Shown: in pieces, positions 1-11,887 of the stretch
Layout: every line of letters starts with the position of its first letter
Numbering within the stretch: position 1 is the first letter of the stretch
DNA from: Turbatrix aceti
Lineage: Eukaryota > Nematoda > Chromadorea > Rhabditida > Panagrolaimidae
Length of the DNA: 64,000 bases
Assembly (NCBI GenBank): GCA_963969345.1
Contig: OZ017769.1
Location: forward strand, 5,583,725 to 5,647,724
Direction: 5' to 3'
The notes under the pieces: generated by a model
The model's input: only the letters and a program-made list of their open reading frames with translations
What the model was told of the DNA's origin: nothing
The model's database searches: none
Made by a program: the position numbers and the translations under genes

Positions 1-3000
1 GACGATCGTATCTATCTACATATATAAGCATTTACCAGACTGCCGAGCACGTGTGTACGTGGGGAGTGTACGTGTGTCTCCCTGATGCTTGCGTGTTTGT
101 CCTCCTCCTCTTCGCAGGCTGAAGAGAAAGCAGTGAAAAAACTTGGCTTCACTCCAACGTCCCATTTTTTGTCTCCGTACAACAAACTGACTCTGTTGTT
201 TCGTTTTGTTTTGTTTCGAAGCGATTCAAACCAGAAGACTCGTCTAATTCCGGGGTTTAGGCTAAAAACGGCAGACCCAGAAATTGGCCTAATTCCGGGG
301 GTTCTTTGTGAATTTATGTGAAGTGTAGCATTTTTTTCGATACAGTAAAACAACCACTGCATTGCTTTTTTTCTAGCGTCTTTTTCCCGCATTTGTGATA
401 CAATGGATGATGCTCAGACTTTCTTCCTGACAAGCTGTGAGGGACGAACAGCTTTTTTTTGTCGAGATTCGTTGACGATGCCGGCTGGCTCCTTGCCAGC
501 CCCCACAATCGTCGTCGTCGTAGTCGTCATCATCGTCGACGGCGACGGCGGCGAGCGAACGCGAGAACCCTCCCGTTCTGTTATTTATGCGCTCTTGTGT
601 GCTGTAGCGATCGGAGGGGGCGGTGCCGTTGTTGTTGGCGTCCGCGCGAACCCCCCTTGGTACAGGCACCCCTTTCTCCTCTCACTCAGTTTTGTCTGTA
701 ACCGGCCTGGTTGTGGCTGGCTCCGAAATGATATCGCTGGCAAATTTTTTTTTCTGCCAGTTTTTTTTGTTCTGTGTATGTATTTGCATCATTTTTTTAG
801 CGCAACGCGTCAGAAAGGACATCTCTGTAACGTGCTTACGATAACGACGTTGTGTTGTTGTCAATAGCGCTCTTGATAGTGGTGGCCTTTTACCTTGCCT
901 ATTGGCGCACGGAACGAATGAAGGAGAGAAGAAAGAGATGTGTCGTCGCTTTATGAGGCGTTTTTATTGTGCTTGCGTCTTCTTTTCCTGTATAACCGAC
1001 GACCAATTTTTTTGGGGGAATTTTTAGGGAGTTTAAAAAACTCTGACCTTGGGGGTGGCGTTTAATTGTCATCGGTGGTTTGACCCCGAGCTCGGAGACC
1101 TGAGCATGTGCATATTTATGCTTGCTTTCATTTTTTGTTGGGGTGCAGTTTCGTTGGTTCTAAAATTGTTTAAACGCTGCCTGATCGGTGTTATTACCTG
1201 CCGTCGTGAGCAGCTCTCGTCTCTAGTCTCTAGCGTGGTCTTTTATGATGGCACAGTTGTCACCTGACACAGCTACAGCGATGAAAGACATGGGTAGTGA
1301 GACGCGACTTTACAAATTCCGTATCACTATTCTGTTTTTCGTCGTTTTCTGTGATCTACCGATACACTGGATTCATAAATGGCATGCTTGCTTAATCTTT
1401 GGTCGTCGAACCGAACGACAGCTGGGCGAATGAAGAAAGGAAGGAACTGTTTTGGGGTGGCTTGTGCGCTAATGACAAACGAGAGTAGCAGACAACTCTC
1501 GAGATCGTCCGTCGTTTGAGTACAAAATCGGGGTGGTCATTGGTCAGCTGTGAAAAAAACAGAGAAAGTGCGAGAACGAATGTTTGTGTGGTCATCATCA
1601 TTGTGCCGTGCGCCGGCTGCGCGGATGACCGCTCGTTGACCCTTTGCAATGGCCGTCAATATACCTTTCATTCTCTGTGAGCCGTCTGTTTGTCCCCTCT
1701 CCCACTGTGGAACGAAAACGACAGTCATCTTGTTCTTTGATCCTTTATCCCCTCGTTGTGGCACTGCACTGTGCTCCCTCTTCCGTCAAATCCTCCTCAC
1801 TTATTGTTTTCTTGCAAAAATTAGTCTTCTGTGCGTATTCTGGTCTACTTTGTTTGCCAGACGGAAACGACCGGCTTCTAAAGCCCCCCCCCCCACGATA
1901 TTCGATCGAGGGTCGATCTCGATGCAGATGACTTTTTTTTCTGATCATGGATGGAAAAGCTCTAAAAAAATGTTTGTGCCGTTATCTTTGATGCGGCAGA
2001 TGTTTGTCTCGTCGGTTGAATGTATTATTTGAGTTGTGAGGGAATTTGAGTTGGTAACAGCAGAGCAAAGCACTCAGCAAACGAAAGAAAAATGCAGCAT
2101 GAAGAATTAATCAGTGCAAAGGACAAATAATGGGTTTTGAACTGGAAACAGGAAACACACGTGAACTGATCGATAATATCGCAGAAGCCAAAGTCGACTG
2201 ATTCAGAAGTCCGCTGTGGCCCGGCAGGGAATGTTTTGATTGATCGTAAAAAGTGATCGTAGCGAACGAAGGAAGCTGAAATATTTAATTTCTAGCGCCG
2301 GCCTGTTTGATTTAGATTTTTTTTCTTCAGCGAAACGGGTTGAATTGAAAAAAATTGATTGTTTCCTTTGCAAGGACGATGGAGATGATGAATGCTGTAT
2401 TTTGATTGGCCTTGCCGCACCGCAGCGTTGTGTCGTAACTAAGGTCGACGGAAAAGATGAAACCATCGAGAATTTCCTTTTCCTTTCGCTTTCGCGTATG
2501 TATCGTCGTCGTTGAAGGGAAAATCACATGGTTGGTGTGTGGAGGGGGCTCTGAAGGTCATAAGGGACTCTGGTGCCGATGCGCCACGCACCTGGCTGCT
2601 CCCCGGACGTTTGCGCATGGTTTTTTTTTTTAATTTTTCTTTTTTTTTCTACTCTTCACACTTACTTGTTTGAAGGTCATCTCTAATTCACTTTTTGCGC
2701 TGTTGTATTTTTGTTTTGTTTCATGAGAGGGGGAGCGGGTCGTCGACGACGGCGGCGGTGGCGGCCAGTTGTTTCCTCGGAGAAGAACAGTGTCTGACAA
2801 CCGCCATGGGGACTCCAGAGGCAGTTTAGGTGATTGTTTTGAAATTGGCGGGCGGACAGAGCAGACTCTGTCGTGTTCGAGCTTGGCAGCCAGGCTGGAA
2901 GGACAAAGGATGGATGCAATTGATATAATGCTCTCTGAGTTGTTGTTGTTTGGACGACGACAACGTGAAGCGACAGGATGGATCTGAGATTTACTTGGAG

Positions 3001-4058
3001 CAACAAAGAAAATTAAATGGTAGATGGCAATAAATAATATATGCACCGTAACCATGGATGTGTTAATATTCATCTGCCAAAAATGAAAGTTAAAGTTGCG
3101 TATTGCTACCGGCAACGGAGGAGAATAAGGAGAAGGGTGCCAAAAGAGCCTAGCGGGTTAGTTACCGGCACGCTGGCGGGAGACGGGATATCAATTTCAG
3201 CGAGAGGGTGATGGGGATTTTACTTTTATTGTTTTTGTAATGGGGTGCACAGCATAGCATATGTAATGATTTTTTTGCATAGTTTGCTGTTGTTATTTGC
3301 GACGGACGGAATGAATGAATTTCAGGTGGTGCATTTCATGAAATTAAACTTTTGCAAGACTAGACACTCTGCGAGGGACCAGTTTTGCTATTTTTATAGT
3401 CTAGGCTATTTTTAATTTTTTTGAACCATCCAAAGCATTGTAATGCTTTGGAAGCCGATCGAGAGCCGGGTCGAGAGTGAAAAACAATGCCATTCAATTG
3501 TTTTGATTTTTTTCTGCTGTGGCGGCGGCGGCGGAATGTTGTTGTTGTCGATGTCCATCCATCGCCATCGCCACAGCATCTGCTTGCTTGCTCTGCCGCG
3601 CAATCGGTCATCGCCGGTCAAGACTGACTGTAATCGCTGAGACAGAAAGAAGAGATGAAAAAAATGGTTGTTTACTGCTTGCACACCAACGCCAGCGCAA
3701 GGGCGAGAAGAGAGAAGTGAACGGAGGAGCTAAACAAGTGTGACCTTTACCACCGCCGCCGACCACCATTGGGCGAGGGCCTTTACGCAACGGTGACTGA
3801 CTGTGATTGTACATGTATGCTGGGGAACGAACGAACGAACGATGATTGAAAGCGAATTTGCTTGCTTGATGACGGGTTTTTTTCACGATGGAGGGATAGC
3901 TATTGTTGTTGTTGTTGTGGCAAAGGAAGGAAAGGGCAAAGAAAGGTCACAGGAGACGAAAAGGAAAACGAAAACTCCGCGCGATATATGGAAAAATTGT
4001 TTTACACGGGTAGAAAAAATGGAGACCACAGAATGAAACCAAAACAAATGTATTTCAG
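1..4058. other. No supported gene; probable intron or upstream DNA
   Basis: I see no convincing coding exon here on either strand. The stretch is T-run rich with simple repeats: GTC/GTT trinucleotides near 510-545 and 3530-3560, and GAAC tetranucleotides near 3827-3842. It holds a small repeated phrase around 'TAATTCCGGGG' at about 245-260 and 290-300. A 154-codon ATG frame starts at 403 but is made of Val and Gly runs from simple repeats and resembles no family. Because the first PPP4R1-like exon at 4059 opens in frame without a start codon, this DNA is best read as a long 5' intron of that gene, or as sequence beyond exons that lie left of the window. Confidence 0.5.
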
Positions 4059-7000
4059 ATAGTACAAACTCTGGTTGCAAGAACAGAAGCCTTCGATAAA
4101 CAGTGGTACTTCAACAATGTCGTCCCGTCGTTCTCTCACCTTCTACAGGATACGTCGCCGGGTATTCGTCGGACAGCGCTCGCTGCCCTCGCCGTCTTCT
4201 CCAACTTCTTCGGACAGGCCTTCACCGAGACCTGCGTCGTGCCGCATCTCAAGCGATGTGCCAGTGATTCGAACGATCGCGTACGCCGCATGGTTCTCGA
4301 GATTCTCGCCCAGGTAGCGAAAAATGTCACCAAAGAAACTCGATCCACGATTTTGGTTGACATTTTTCAACTTTTGCTGTGCGACAGAAGCAAGGATGTG
4401 AGTTTTTGGAAATTCTGAATGTGAACGCATTTTGAAGACAAAATTTCAGATCTCGCGCTACGCGATGATAGTGGTAGGCCACTTTGCCATGACCTTCGCA
4501 GACCCCAGAGTCACGAGCATAATCTGCGTCGATGACAAGCTGAAGGCGATCAACGAGAAGGAGTACATGGCGTACGCCGGCAACGAAGACCACAAAGTCG
4601 TCTGCAGCCAGCAATTTGCCAGACCCGACGGCTTCTTCGACGCTCATTCTGCCGACGTTGGCAACGATCCAAACGATAGCGGCAGCGGCCGGGCAGATTC
4701 AATGTTTTCCCCCGATAACTCCATGGACAAATCCTTCTTCGTCAACGACGATGCCGACCTCGATGAAGATGACTTCTACAATGGCCAGCACTACCAAGCG
4801 GGCGCGGATGAGGATGACGATGAAGACGACATCTCCGTCACCCCGAAGGCCAATGGGACGGCTCTCGTTATTCGGAAGAATTTTGCCGATATCGACTGTC
4901 CGGGATTGGAAGAACTCGAAGACAGTTCTGGCACTGAATATCTTCACAGTGACGGGATCTTTCGTTCCTATCCTGATAAGCATGCTTTCAAGTGTGAGTT
5001 GGATTACATAGTCTCGTCGGGTTTGAAATTTTTTTGGGGCAACCCGAAAAAAAATCTTATATTACGTTTTTTGGAAACCAAAATTTGGTATTTTTAACGA
5101 TTTTTTTCTATTTTTTCACCATTTGGATTTTTTCGGGTTTTGAAACGCAAAAATTTGAAAAATCTTTCAACACTGCTGCTTACTGTGTTTTTTGGTTCAT
5201 TGTGTTTCTTTCAGTGCCATCGAGCCCCGGACACGATAGCGTATCGGCTGCGAAGTACTGGTCAACGTACAACGACTCCTTCGCCGGCATCGACGAAGAA
5301 CTCGCTCGGTACGACGCCAAAGCACTCGCGGCGTCTTCATCTGTCGCGTCCCAGGATTCGGTGCTCTCAAAAGCCGTCGAGAATCTCAACCTGGCCGGGC
5401 TTTCACCGCCAACTGACCAAAAACAGAATTGCAGTTCTGAACTGAATGACTTTTTCCAACGCCGCATGCTGGATCACGTACTGACCCCCGCGACCCCTCA
5501 CTACGCAGAACTCGACAACGAGATCGATGACAGATCGACTGCGATCACGACTCGCTCCAGCGAAACGACATCGGGCGAAGACGCGGATGTCGAAGACGAC
5601 GACGAAGAGGAGGACGAGGGCGGCAGTCACAATCTGCTAGCCGTCATGGCAGGGCTCAAGGACACGGAGTCCGAAGACTCGACCGAAGAGTCCTTCAGAC
5701 AGCTGACGATCTTTCAAGGCGAAGGCAGCAGCGTCCTTGACGTCGTCGATACCGGCCTTATCAGCGACCGCACCTTCGACACCCTCAACAGCAGCCAGTA
5801 CTCGAGTCGCTCGTCCATGCACTCCCCACGCCTCAGTTCTTCGGAAGACACGCGCTCGTCGACCATCCAGTGGGCCATTCTTGACAAAGGTATGTTCTGG
5901 GTTCTGGTCAGGAAATTGGTGAACGTTCGTGTTCGTTCACGAACTTTTCTAATTTTTTAGAACGGTGAAAACTAACAATATAGGCCACCAATTTAGAGAA
6001 ATGGAGTTAAAAACTCTGTTATTGGATAAAAATTACAAAAAAAAGGTGCTCAACTTTTGCTATGAAAAAGTTTTGAAAGTTACGAATTTTTGCTAGAATG
6101 AACAAAATTTGGCCGAAATAATAAAAAAAATGTTCTTGTTCGTTTGCGAACGTGGACAAAGTTGTTCAAGTTCGCTCGTGTCTTTGTGATCAAAATTTTC
6201 GAAATGTTTATGTTCGTTTATGAACAAAAAATCAAATGTTCTCCCCATCTCTGGTTCTTGCCGGTACTCTGAATTTTTGTTATTTCTGTTTTTCAGACGA
6301 ACGCCGAAATGCGCTGATTACGCATCATTTGTCTTCACGCGAGCGCCGAAAAGTGAAGCACATCCTCGACAACAACCTGCTCCCCCCATTTATCTATGAC
6401 CAGATTCTCGAGCTCGGCGCTCCGGATCTCAACAACGAAGAAATCGCCATGGCTGCGGCCCAGACGATCCCGGGAATCGTTCTCGTCTTTGGTCAATCCC
6501 ACTGGCTGCTCATCAAGTCGGTCTACTGCTCGCTATCCACCCATCGGAGCCCGGCAGTCAAGCGCATCATGGCCAAGTCTCTGAAGGACGTAGCCTTCGT
6601 CCTAGGACCTCGGATCGCGGAAAAGGACCTCTTCAAGGTCTTTGAATGCTATTTCAACAACCGCATCCACGGCTGCCTGGATGCGATGCTCCCGAGTCTC
6701 CGGGGCTTTGTACAGGCGTGCAGCGAGTCTACGAGGCACACTATTTTCTCCAATCTTGGGCAGTATTTCAATATTTCGGAGTTGCCGTATCGCCAGAAAT
6801 CAGAGTTTGCCAAGCAGTGCACGGGTATCGTTCCCTACCTCACTCCCGACGACATCAATAAGTTCATCAGCGGCTACGCTCTCGCCCTCATGGACGACAG
6901 GATCCACGACGTGCGGACGCAGGGCTGCAAGCTGCTTGCTGCTATCATAGCCAATTTCATCACTCTGGAATGGCCGAAAGCCGTTGCAGCTGCGGAAAAG

Positions 7001-8367
7001 GCGAATGCCGACGACGAAGATGAAGGCGGCAATGGAAACTCCGGGGCAACCGACCTGCTGGAATTGATGTCGTTGACGAAGAACCTCCTCATCGACACGA
7101 AAAAGTCCTTCTCCCAGAGCACGGTCTGGCGTCGTCGTCAGGCCTGGGGCTTCGTGCTACAGCACATGTTTGCGTCCATCACCCACGAGCAGTACCTCGC
7201 CATCATTGCTGCCGAAGTTCTGGCTTTTGCCAAAGATCGTGGGTTTTTTTTTCTCAAGCAGGGACAAAAATCGGGTCGGGTCGACCCAAAATTTTATTTG
7301 TTTTTTTTATACTCATTTTTTGGGACGGATCCAATTTTTTTCGTGCTCGTTTTCTTTTTACATGGATTTTATTACTTTCAGCAATCCCCAACAACCGCAT
7401 GCTCTTCTGCAAGATTATACAGGAGCTCTGGACGTCGAAGGAATTCGCAGAGCTGTCCGATCTGCGTGTCCAGCAGCTCCACGAAGCCCTCCTGACCATC
7501 ACGGAGATCGACAAAGACTTCAGCGTTCTCACAACAGCGCATATTGTGCTTGGCTTCATCAACGTCGCCACCGACACTCTCGCCTACGAAGACTGGTACG
7601 CAACGAACAACGAGTGCCAGGACATCTACTGGAAGAACTACCACGACTACCGCGCTGCCCGGGCAGCGACTGCGGCCACCGACATGGGTGCGAAGAAGCC
7701 CTCGATCACCGATATGCTGCGCAATAAACTTGGGCAGGTAGTTCATAGCAAATTCAATATTACATCGGTGCCGGAACACGAACAGACGCCGCCTGCGCGT
7801 AAGCCAAACGTCGAAAGCTTCTTCTTGCCCAATAGCATCGAAGAAGTTGTAGGTTCCTCCGACCATGACGTCGTCCGCAGTTCAAGGAAAAATCTCTTTC
7901 AGTACACGTCCTCTGAAATCAAACAAGACCTGGCGAGTCTCTGGAACACAGGTGCTGACTACGATTTTGAGGTGAATGACGAGTATTCCGACATACAGGC
8001 GACCTACGAGTCGCTCCAGTCGCCGGCGACGACGTCGAGCGATTACGCGAAGGATATCCGTCTCGATTTCACCGCGGCTCCCGGGAATGATGAACCAAAG
8101 TCGGCGTCGGACGAGGTGGACGTGGAGGTGGCAGATGACGGCGAAGAGCCGTCTGAGGTGCTGGCTGTCGATCAACAGAAGGAGAACGTGCAGCAGCGAC
8201 TCACAGACGTGTCCTCCGAGGAAAGCAAGAGCAGCGAGACGTCAGAGAACAACGAGAGCACCGCCGATGCAGCAGCAGAAGCAACGACGACGACGACGAC
8301 GGCTACGACGGAAGCCACCGGGTCCTCGACAACGGACGAGCCAGCCTATCCCGAGGCAGAATGCTGA
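4059..8367 (+). CDS. PPP4R1: Protein phosphatase 4 regulatory subunit 1-like HEAT-repeat protein (5' partial)
   Basis: Regulatory/scaffold subunit that in other animals binds the PP4 catalytic subunit. Exons: 4059-4397, 4450-4993, 5215-5889, 6297-7238, 7382-8367 (TGA). All phases close and give 1161 codons. Exon 1 starts after TTTCAG with an open frame (IVQTLVARTEAF) and no Met, so N-terminal exons are missing or lie outside the window. Residues 1-150 are HEAT helices (IRRTALAALAVFSNFFGQ, VRRMVLEILAQVAKN). A very acidic linker follows (about 213-241, and again in exon 3). Exon 4 is a second HEAT block (IPGIVLVFGQSHW; AVKRIMAKSLKDVAFVLGPRIA), matching the split HEAT-acidic-HEAT plan of PPP4R1. 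The C-terminus is a Glu/Ser/Thr tail containing a Thr run. The donor after exon 4 (GATC|GTGGGT) is slightly weak. Intron 3 carries a MITE. Family assignment is by pattern and is fairly confident. Confidence 0.8.
5909..6253. mobile_element. hAT-like MITE in intron 3 of the PPP4R1-like gene
   Basis: The left end reads CAGGAAATTGGTGAACG and the right end, reverse complemented, reads CAGAGATGGGGAGAAC. These are imperfect terminal inverted repeats of the CAGNG type. The flanks GTTCTGGT (5901-5908) and GTTCTTGC (6254-6261) match at 6 of 8 positions, consistent with a decayed 8-bp target-site duplication. The ends are rich in GTTCG/CGAAC words shared with the elements at 13912 and 15233. There is no coding capacity. 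Confidence 0.55.
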
Positions 8368-8936
8368 ATTCAGGAGGGCGATCGACGTCGCAGGTGAATG
8401 AATGGACACGCGGACTCGGTTTTCAGACAGACAAGAAAGAAACGGGCCAAAAACTATTTTGTTATTACTTAACGAAGAACGACTGGTACGTGTCGCCTCT
8501 CTCCCACCACCTCATTGATCCAAATATTTTTTTGCCTGCCTATCTATCTCACGTCGGTTGCTCCGGTCGGTCTTGAATTCGTCCCTTTGAATATTTGTCC
8601 ACGTCTACGTCCCCCCAATCCAATCAATCCCTGGTTTCTCCATCCTTCCTTCTCCTCGCCAACTACCCTCCTCTCTTTTCCCTTCCCTCACCCCCTCCTC
8701 CTCCTCCTCAATTCTCCATCGCAAAACAAACGGTGCAACAAAGCGGTACACGTGAACCGGCGAGTCGTGTCTTATAGCCGTCCTGTGGATGAACGTGTCT
8801 TTCGTGTTATCGTTCTTGTCTTGTAGTATAATTTTTTTGCCTCAACGACAGGGATGTTTCTGTGAGCTTTGTGCTGATCAACATGACTTGAGAATAAATG
8901 CCTTTGAATTATTCATCCTGTGGGGTAATTTGGGGC
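8368..8936 (+). other. 3' region of the PPP4R1-like gene
   Basis: Pyrimidine-rich DNA after the TGA stop (CTCCTC runs around 8640-8710) ends near a canonical AATAAA. I see no further coding exon. The last 8 bases (8929-8936) are the left target-site copy of the adjoining MITE. Confidence 0.5.
8894..8899 (+). terminator. Poly(A) signal AATAAA
   Basis: Canonical AATAAA about 530 bases after the stop of the PPP4R1-like gene and the only one in its 3' region, so it is the likely cleavage signal. The MITE insertion site lies 30-38 bases further on, close to where cleavage would fall. Confidence 0.55.
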
Positions 8937-9459
8937 AGAGTTGTCGACCGAGCCAAAATTACCGAGCCGAGCATTCGAGCCGCTCGGCTCGGCTCGGTGG
9001 TTCTCGGGCCGAGCATTCGAGCCGCTCGGCTCGGCTCGGTTGCCCCCGAGCCGAGCATTCGAGCGAGCGGCTCGGCTCGCTCGAACCGACCATGGCAATT
9101 TTTTCCACTCAATTTTCGCTTAGAAAAAAATTTTTGGGGACACAAAAACCATTTTATAACAAAAAACGTGTTTTTAATTGTGGATTTTAGCGTAAATAAA
9201 CTACAAATATCATAGTTTTGGCATAAAAAAAAATTTTTTTTCGTCATTTTTGGGTCATTTTTTAGGCTCGGCTCGGAATCCTCCGAGCCGAGCATTCGAG
9301 CCGCTCGGCTCGGCTCGGTAATCTTCGAGCCGAGCATTTGAGCCGCTCGGCTCGGCTCGATTTTTTCGAGCCGAGCATTCGAGCGAGCGGCTCGGCTCGC
9401 CCGGCTCGCTCGAATGCTCGAAATGCTCGGCTCGATGCTCGGCTCGGTCGACAACTCTG
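8937..9459. mobile_element. hAT-like MITE with perfect 8-bp target-site duplication
   Basis: A 523-bp element with perfect 19-bp terminal inverted repeats. The left end is CAGAGTTGTCGACCGAGCC and the right end is its exact reverse complement. It is flanked on both sides by ATTTGGGG (8929-8936 and 9460-9467). CAGAG ends with an 8-bp duplication are characteristic of hAT-superfamily insertion. Subterminal arms contain several copies each of a GC-rich unit built on GAGCCGAGCATTCGAGC and GGCTCGGCTCG. The AT-rich core (about 9105-9265) has no coding capacity, so this is a non-autonomous miniature element. Confidence 0.9.
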
Positions 9460-9467
9460 ATTTGGGG

Positions 9468-10406
9468 AAAATCTACTCATTTTGGGCTCATTTCGACCAA
9501 AAATGGGCTTCCATTGATACTGATTCAAAAAAAATATAGAAAATGCACAAAAAACACCAAAACGTAGGCATTTTCTAGAATTTATGAATTTTGAACGAAA
9601 AATACCCAAAATTCATAAAAAATAGTGAATTCTGCCCAAAAAAAGGGTATATTTTCTTCGAAAAAGTCCCGATTCATCGGAGTCAATTTTTTTCTTGAAA
9701 AAAATATCGGCATCGTCAGCAGCATCAGGCGGTTTTTTTCTCTGCACGCACTCGAATTATTATTTTGGGCCCAAAATTAACGTTGGCCGCGGCCGGAGAG
9801 AAAATCTGCTGCCTGACGAGGAAAAATAATGGTGTTTTGAGACCAAAGCGGTATTCGAAAAAAAAAGAGAGCAGAGCCAGCCTCGGCAGAGGTTCTTCCA
9901 AGACGCAGCAGCCCCACCCTACCGCAAGCGGCAGACAAGCCGGCCGCAACCACGACGTGTCTCGCCTTGCTGTTCGCTGCTTCTTTCCTCGCTTGGGCCA
10001 TGGCTGTAGCCGAATAACAGCCGTTTTTGCCAAGGGAACAAACAGCTCCCGGCGCTTTTTTTTGCCGGTGGTGACAACTAGCGATCGATTTATCCACTGG
10101 ATTTACCCGTTGATTTGCAGGTAGCGAACGGAGTGAATGGCCATCGAGGCCCATGCGTGCCGCGTCCGACTAACTGAGCTTGTAGGTCGATGACTCAACA
10201 ACGAAAAAAAGAGAGGGCGCCACTGCGAGTGGATGGTGTGCGCACGCGGCCAGCGAGTCTCGGCGCCGCATTTCACATCGATTTTCGTTGGTTTGCTGCC
10301 GCGTATTTGCATTTGTCCGCTTCACGCTCATATTTCTCGACGTGAACTCTTTATTCGCGCATCTCGTACTGGAAATCACTCACTCCGGTTCCTTACAGCT
10401 TCCGCC
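9468..10406. other. Intergenic and upstream region of the V-ATPase c gene
   Basis: No gene is seen. The first half is AT-rich with repeated runs of A and T. From about 9780 it becomes GC-rich. No TATA box or initiator can be assigned with confidence. The segment ends in a pyrimidine stretch and an acceptor (CCTTACAG) just before the V-ATPase start codon. Confidence 0.4.
10391..10398 (+). promoter_or_regulatory. Acceptor 8 nt before the start codon (possible trans-splice site)
   Basis: CCTTACAG precedes the ATG at 10407, leaving an 8-base leader. It could be a 5'-UTR intron acceptor or a spliced-leader acceptor. Similar sites precede four other genes in the window, which favours the latter. 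Confidence 0.5.
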
Positions 10407-10942
10407 ATGTCGTATGACCTCGTTGCCGCTGAATCTCCCGCGTTTGCGCCCTTCTTCGGCTACATGGGTGCCGCTGCCGCCCAGGTCTTCACGGTGTTCG
10501 GCGCTGCCTACGGCACTGCCAAGTCAGCCGTCGGCATCTGTTCGATGGGCGTGATGCGACCCGAACTCATCATGAAATCCGTCATTCCCGTCATCATGGC
10601 TGGTATCATCGGTATCTACGGCCTCGTCGTCGCCATGGTGCTTCGTGGCAAGGTGAAGGCTGCTTCCGAGGGCTACACGCTCAACGCCGCCTTCTCCCAC
10701 CTCGCTGCCGGCCTGACGTGCGGTCTCTGCGGCCTCGGCGCTGGCTATGCCATCGGCATTGTCGGTGATGCCGGCGTCCGCGGCACCGCTCAGCAGCCAC
10801 GGCTCTTCGTTGGCATGATTCTCATTCTTATCTTCTCTGAGGTGAGTTTTTCGCTGATTTAGGCTACAAAAATTGAATTTTTACCATTTTTCAGGTGCTG
10901 GGTCTCTACGGCATGATCGTAGCCCTCATCCTTTCGACGTAA
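10407..10942 (+). CDS. ATP6V0C: V-type proton ATPase 16 kDa proteolipid subunit c
   Basis: Forms the rotating c-ring of the membrane V0 sector and carries protons across endomembranes. Exons: 10407-10841 and 10895-10942 (TAA); 160 aa, the normal length. Four hydrophobic helices are clear. The glycine-rich first helix ([20 protein letters not shown]) and [20 protein letters not shown] are diagnostic, as is [20 protein letters not shown] before helix 4. The essential proton-carrying Glu is residue 145 ([18 protein letters not shown]), and the single intron falls immediately after its codon. The sequence is very close to nematode VHA-type c subunits as I know them. The start follows an acceptor by 8 bases. 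An in-frame upstream GTG frame exists but has no coding character. Confidence 0.97.
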
Positions 10943-11887
10943 GCGGCCGTCGTGACACTGCCCCGCCTTTGTGCTGTCCTCAGTCAACTTTCTGCACCTT
11001 CTTCGGCCTCCACGTTCAGCACAAAGACGCTCCATTGATTATTATCTTGGTTTTTGGTTTTTTATTTGTCTTGCAACTGTTTCTGGATCTCTTATCTTAT
11101 CTGTTGGTTGCACCATGTGGATTTCACTTTTGCGTATTTAAAAAAATTGTGGCGCCAGGCATGCCATTCTATCCTATCTTTTCCCATTCACTTGCCGGCG
11201 TCGTGCTTCTCACTATTGTTTTTTTTTTTAAGAAAATAATTATTATCTGCTGTACCATAGAAAGAGAGTAAATTATTCTGTACCTTTGACAAACCACGTG
11301 GACAGCATGATTCGTGATTCGTAAACCGGGTGGTGACCTGGCGATTACTCATGTCAGGTCGCGTGGACAGGTGACGTACGACAAAATCTGGGTTGCGCCT
11401 TCAAGATCACAAAAAAACAGTAAAAAGACAAATTCACCTGGCATTTTGACAGTTGCATAAAAACCTACAATCCATGGCCAGCACAGTAACCCAAAACGGC
11501 ACCCGAAAACGGTAACGCTGGGAAAACTGAAAATTAGCATCGAACAACTTTCGCGTCGAGATTACCAAAACTGCGACAAGTGTAGGCAGACGATTTTCGC
11601 TGGACAGCCGAGTTTTTCTTTCCAAAACGCACACACATTCTAACAATTGTACGTGTGCCTTTTTTGCCCGTTGCAGTTTAAAATTTTTAAGATTTTCATT
11701 AATTTGACATCCCAACCCGTGTCCCCACTGACTACATGCTAGACCGCTTGCTGAAGCGTGCCTTGTATGGACGTATGGTAGCCGATTAAATTTTGCTTGG
11801 TGAACGAACGAACACAACAGACAGCAGCTAGAAGCACAGCAGCGGCATCGGGCATCGACGACCGTCTGATTGTACTAGCGGGACCTG
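10943..11887. other. 3' region of the V-ATPase c gene and upstream of the helicase gene
   Basis: AT-rich, no coding exon supported. There is no exact AATAAA soon after the TAA at 10942. The region before the helicase start contains GAACGAACGAACAC near 11803. An in-frame TAG at 11876-11878 fixes the helicase ATG at 11888 as the first possible start, unless splicing occurs upstream. Confidence 0.4.

Noticed and set aside
403..867. 154-codon ATG frame with hydrophobic stretch
   Set aside because: Built from GTC/GTT simple repeats and T-runs, resembles no family, and no splice or codon-bias support.
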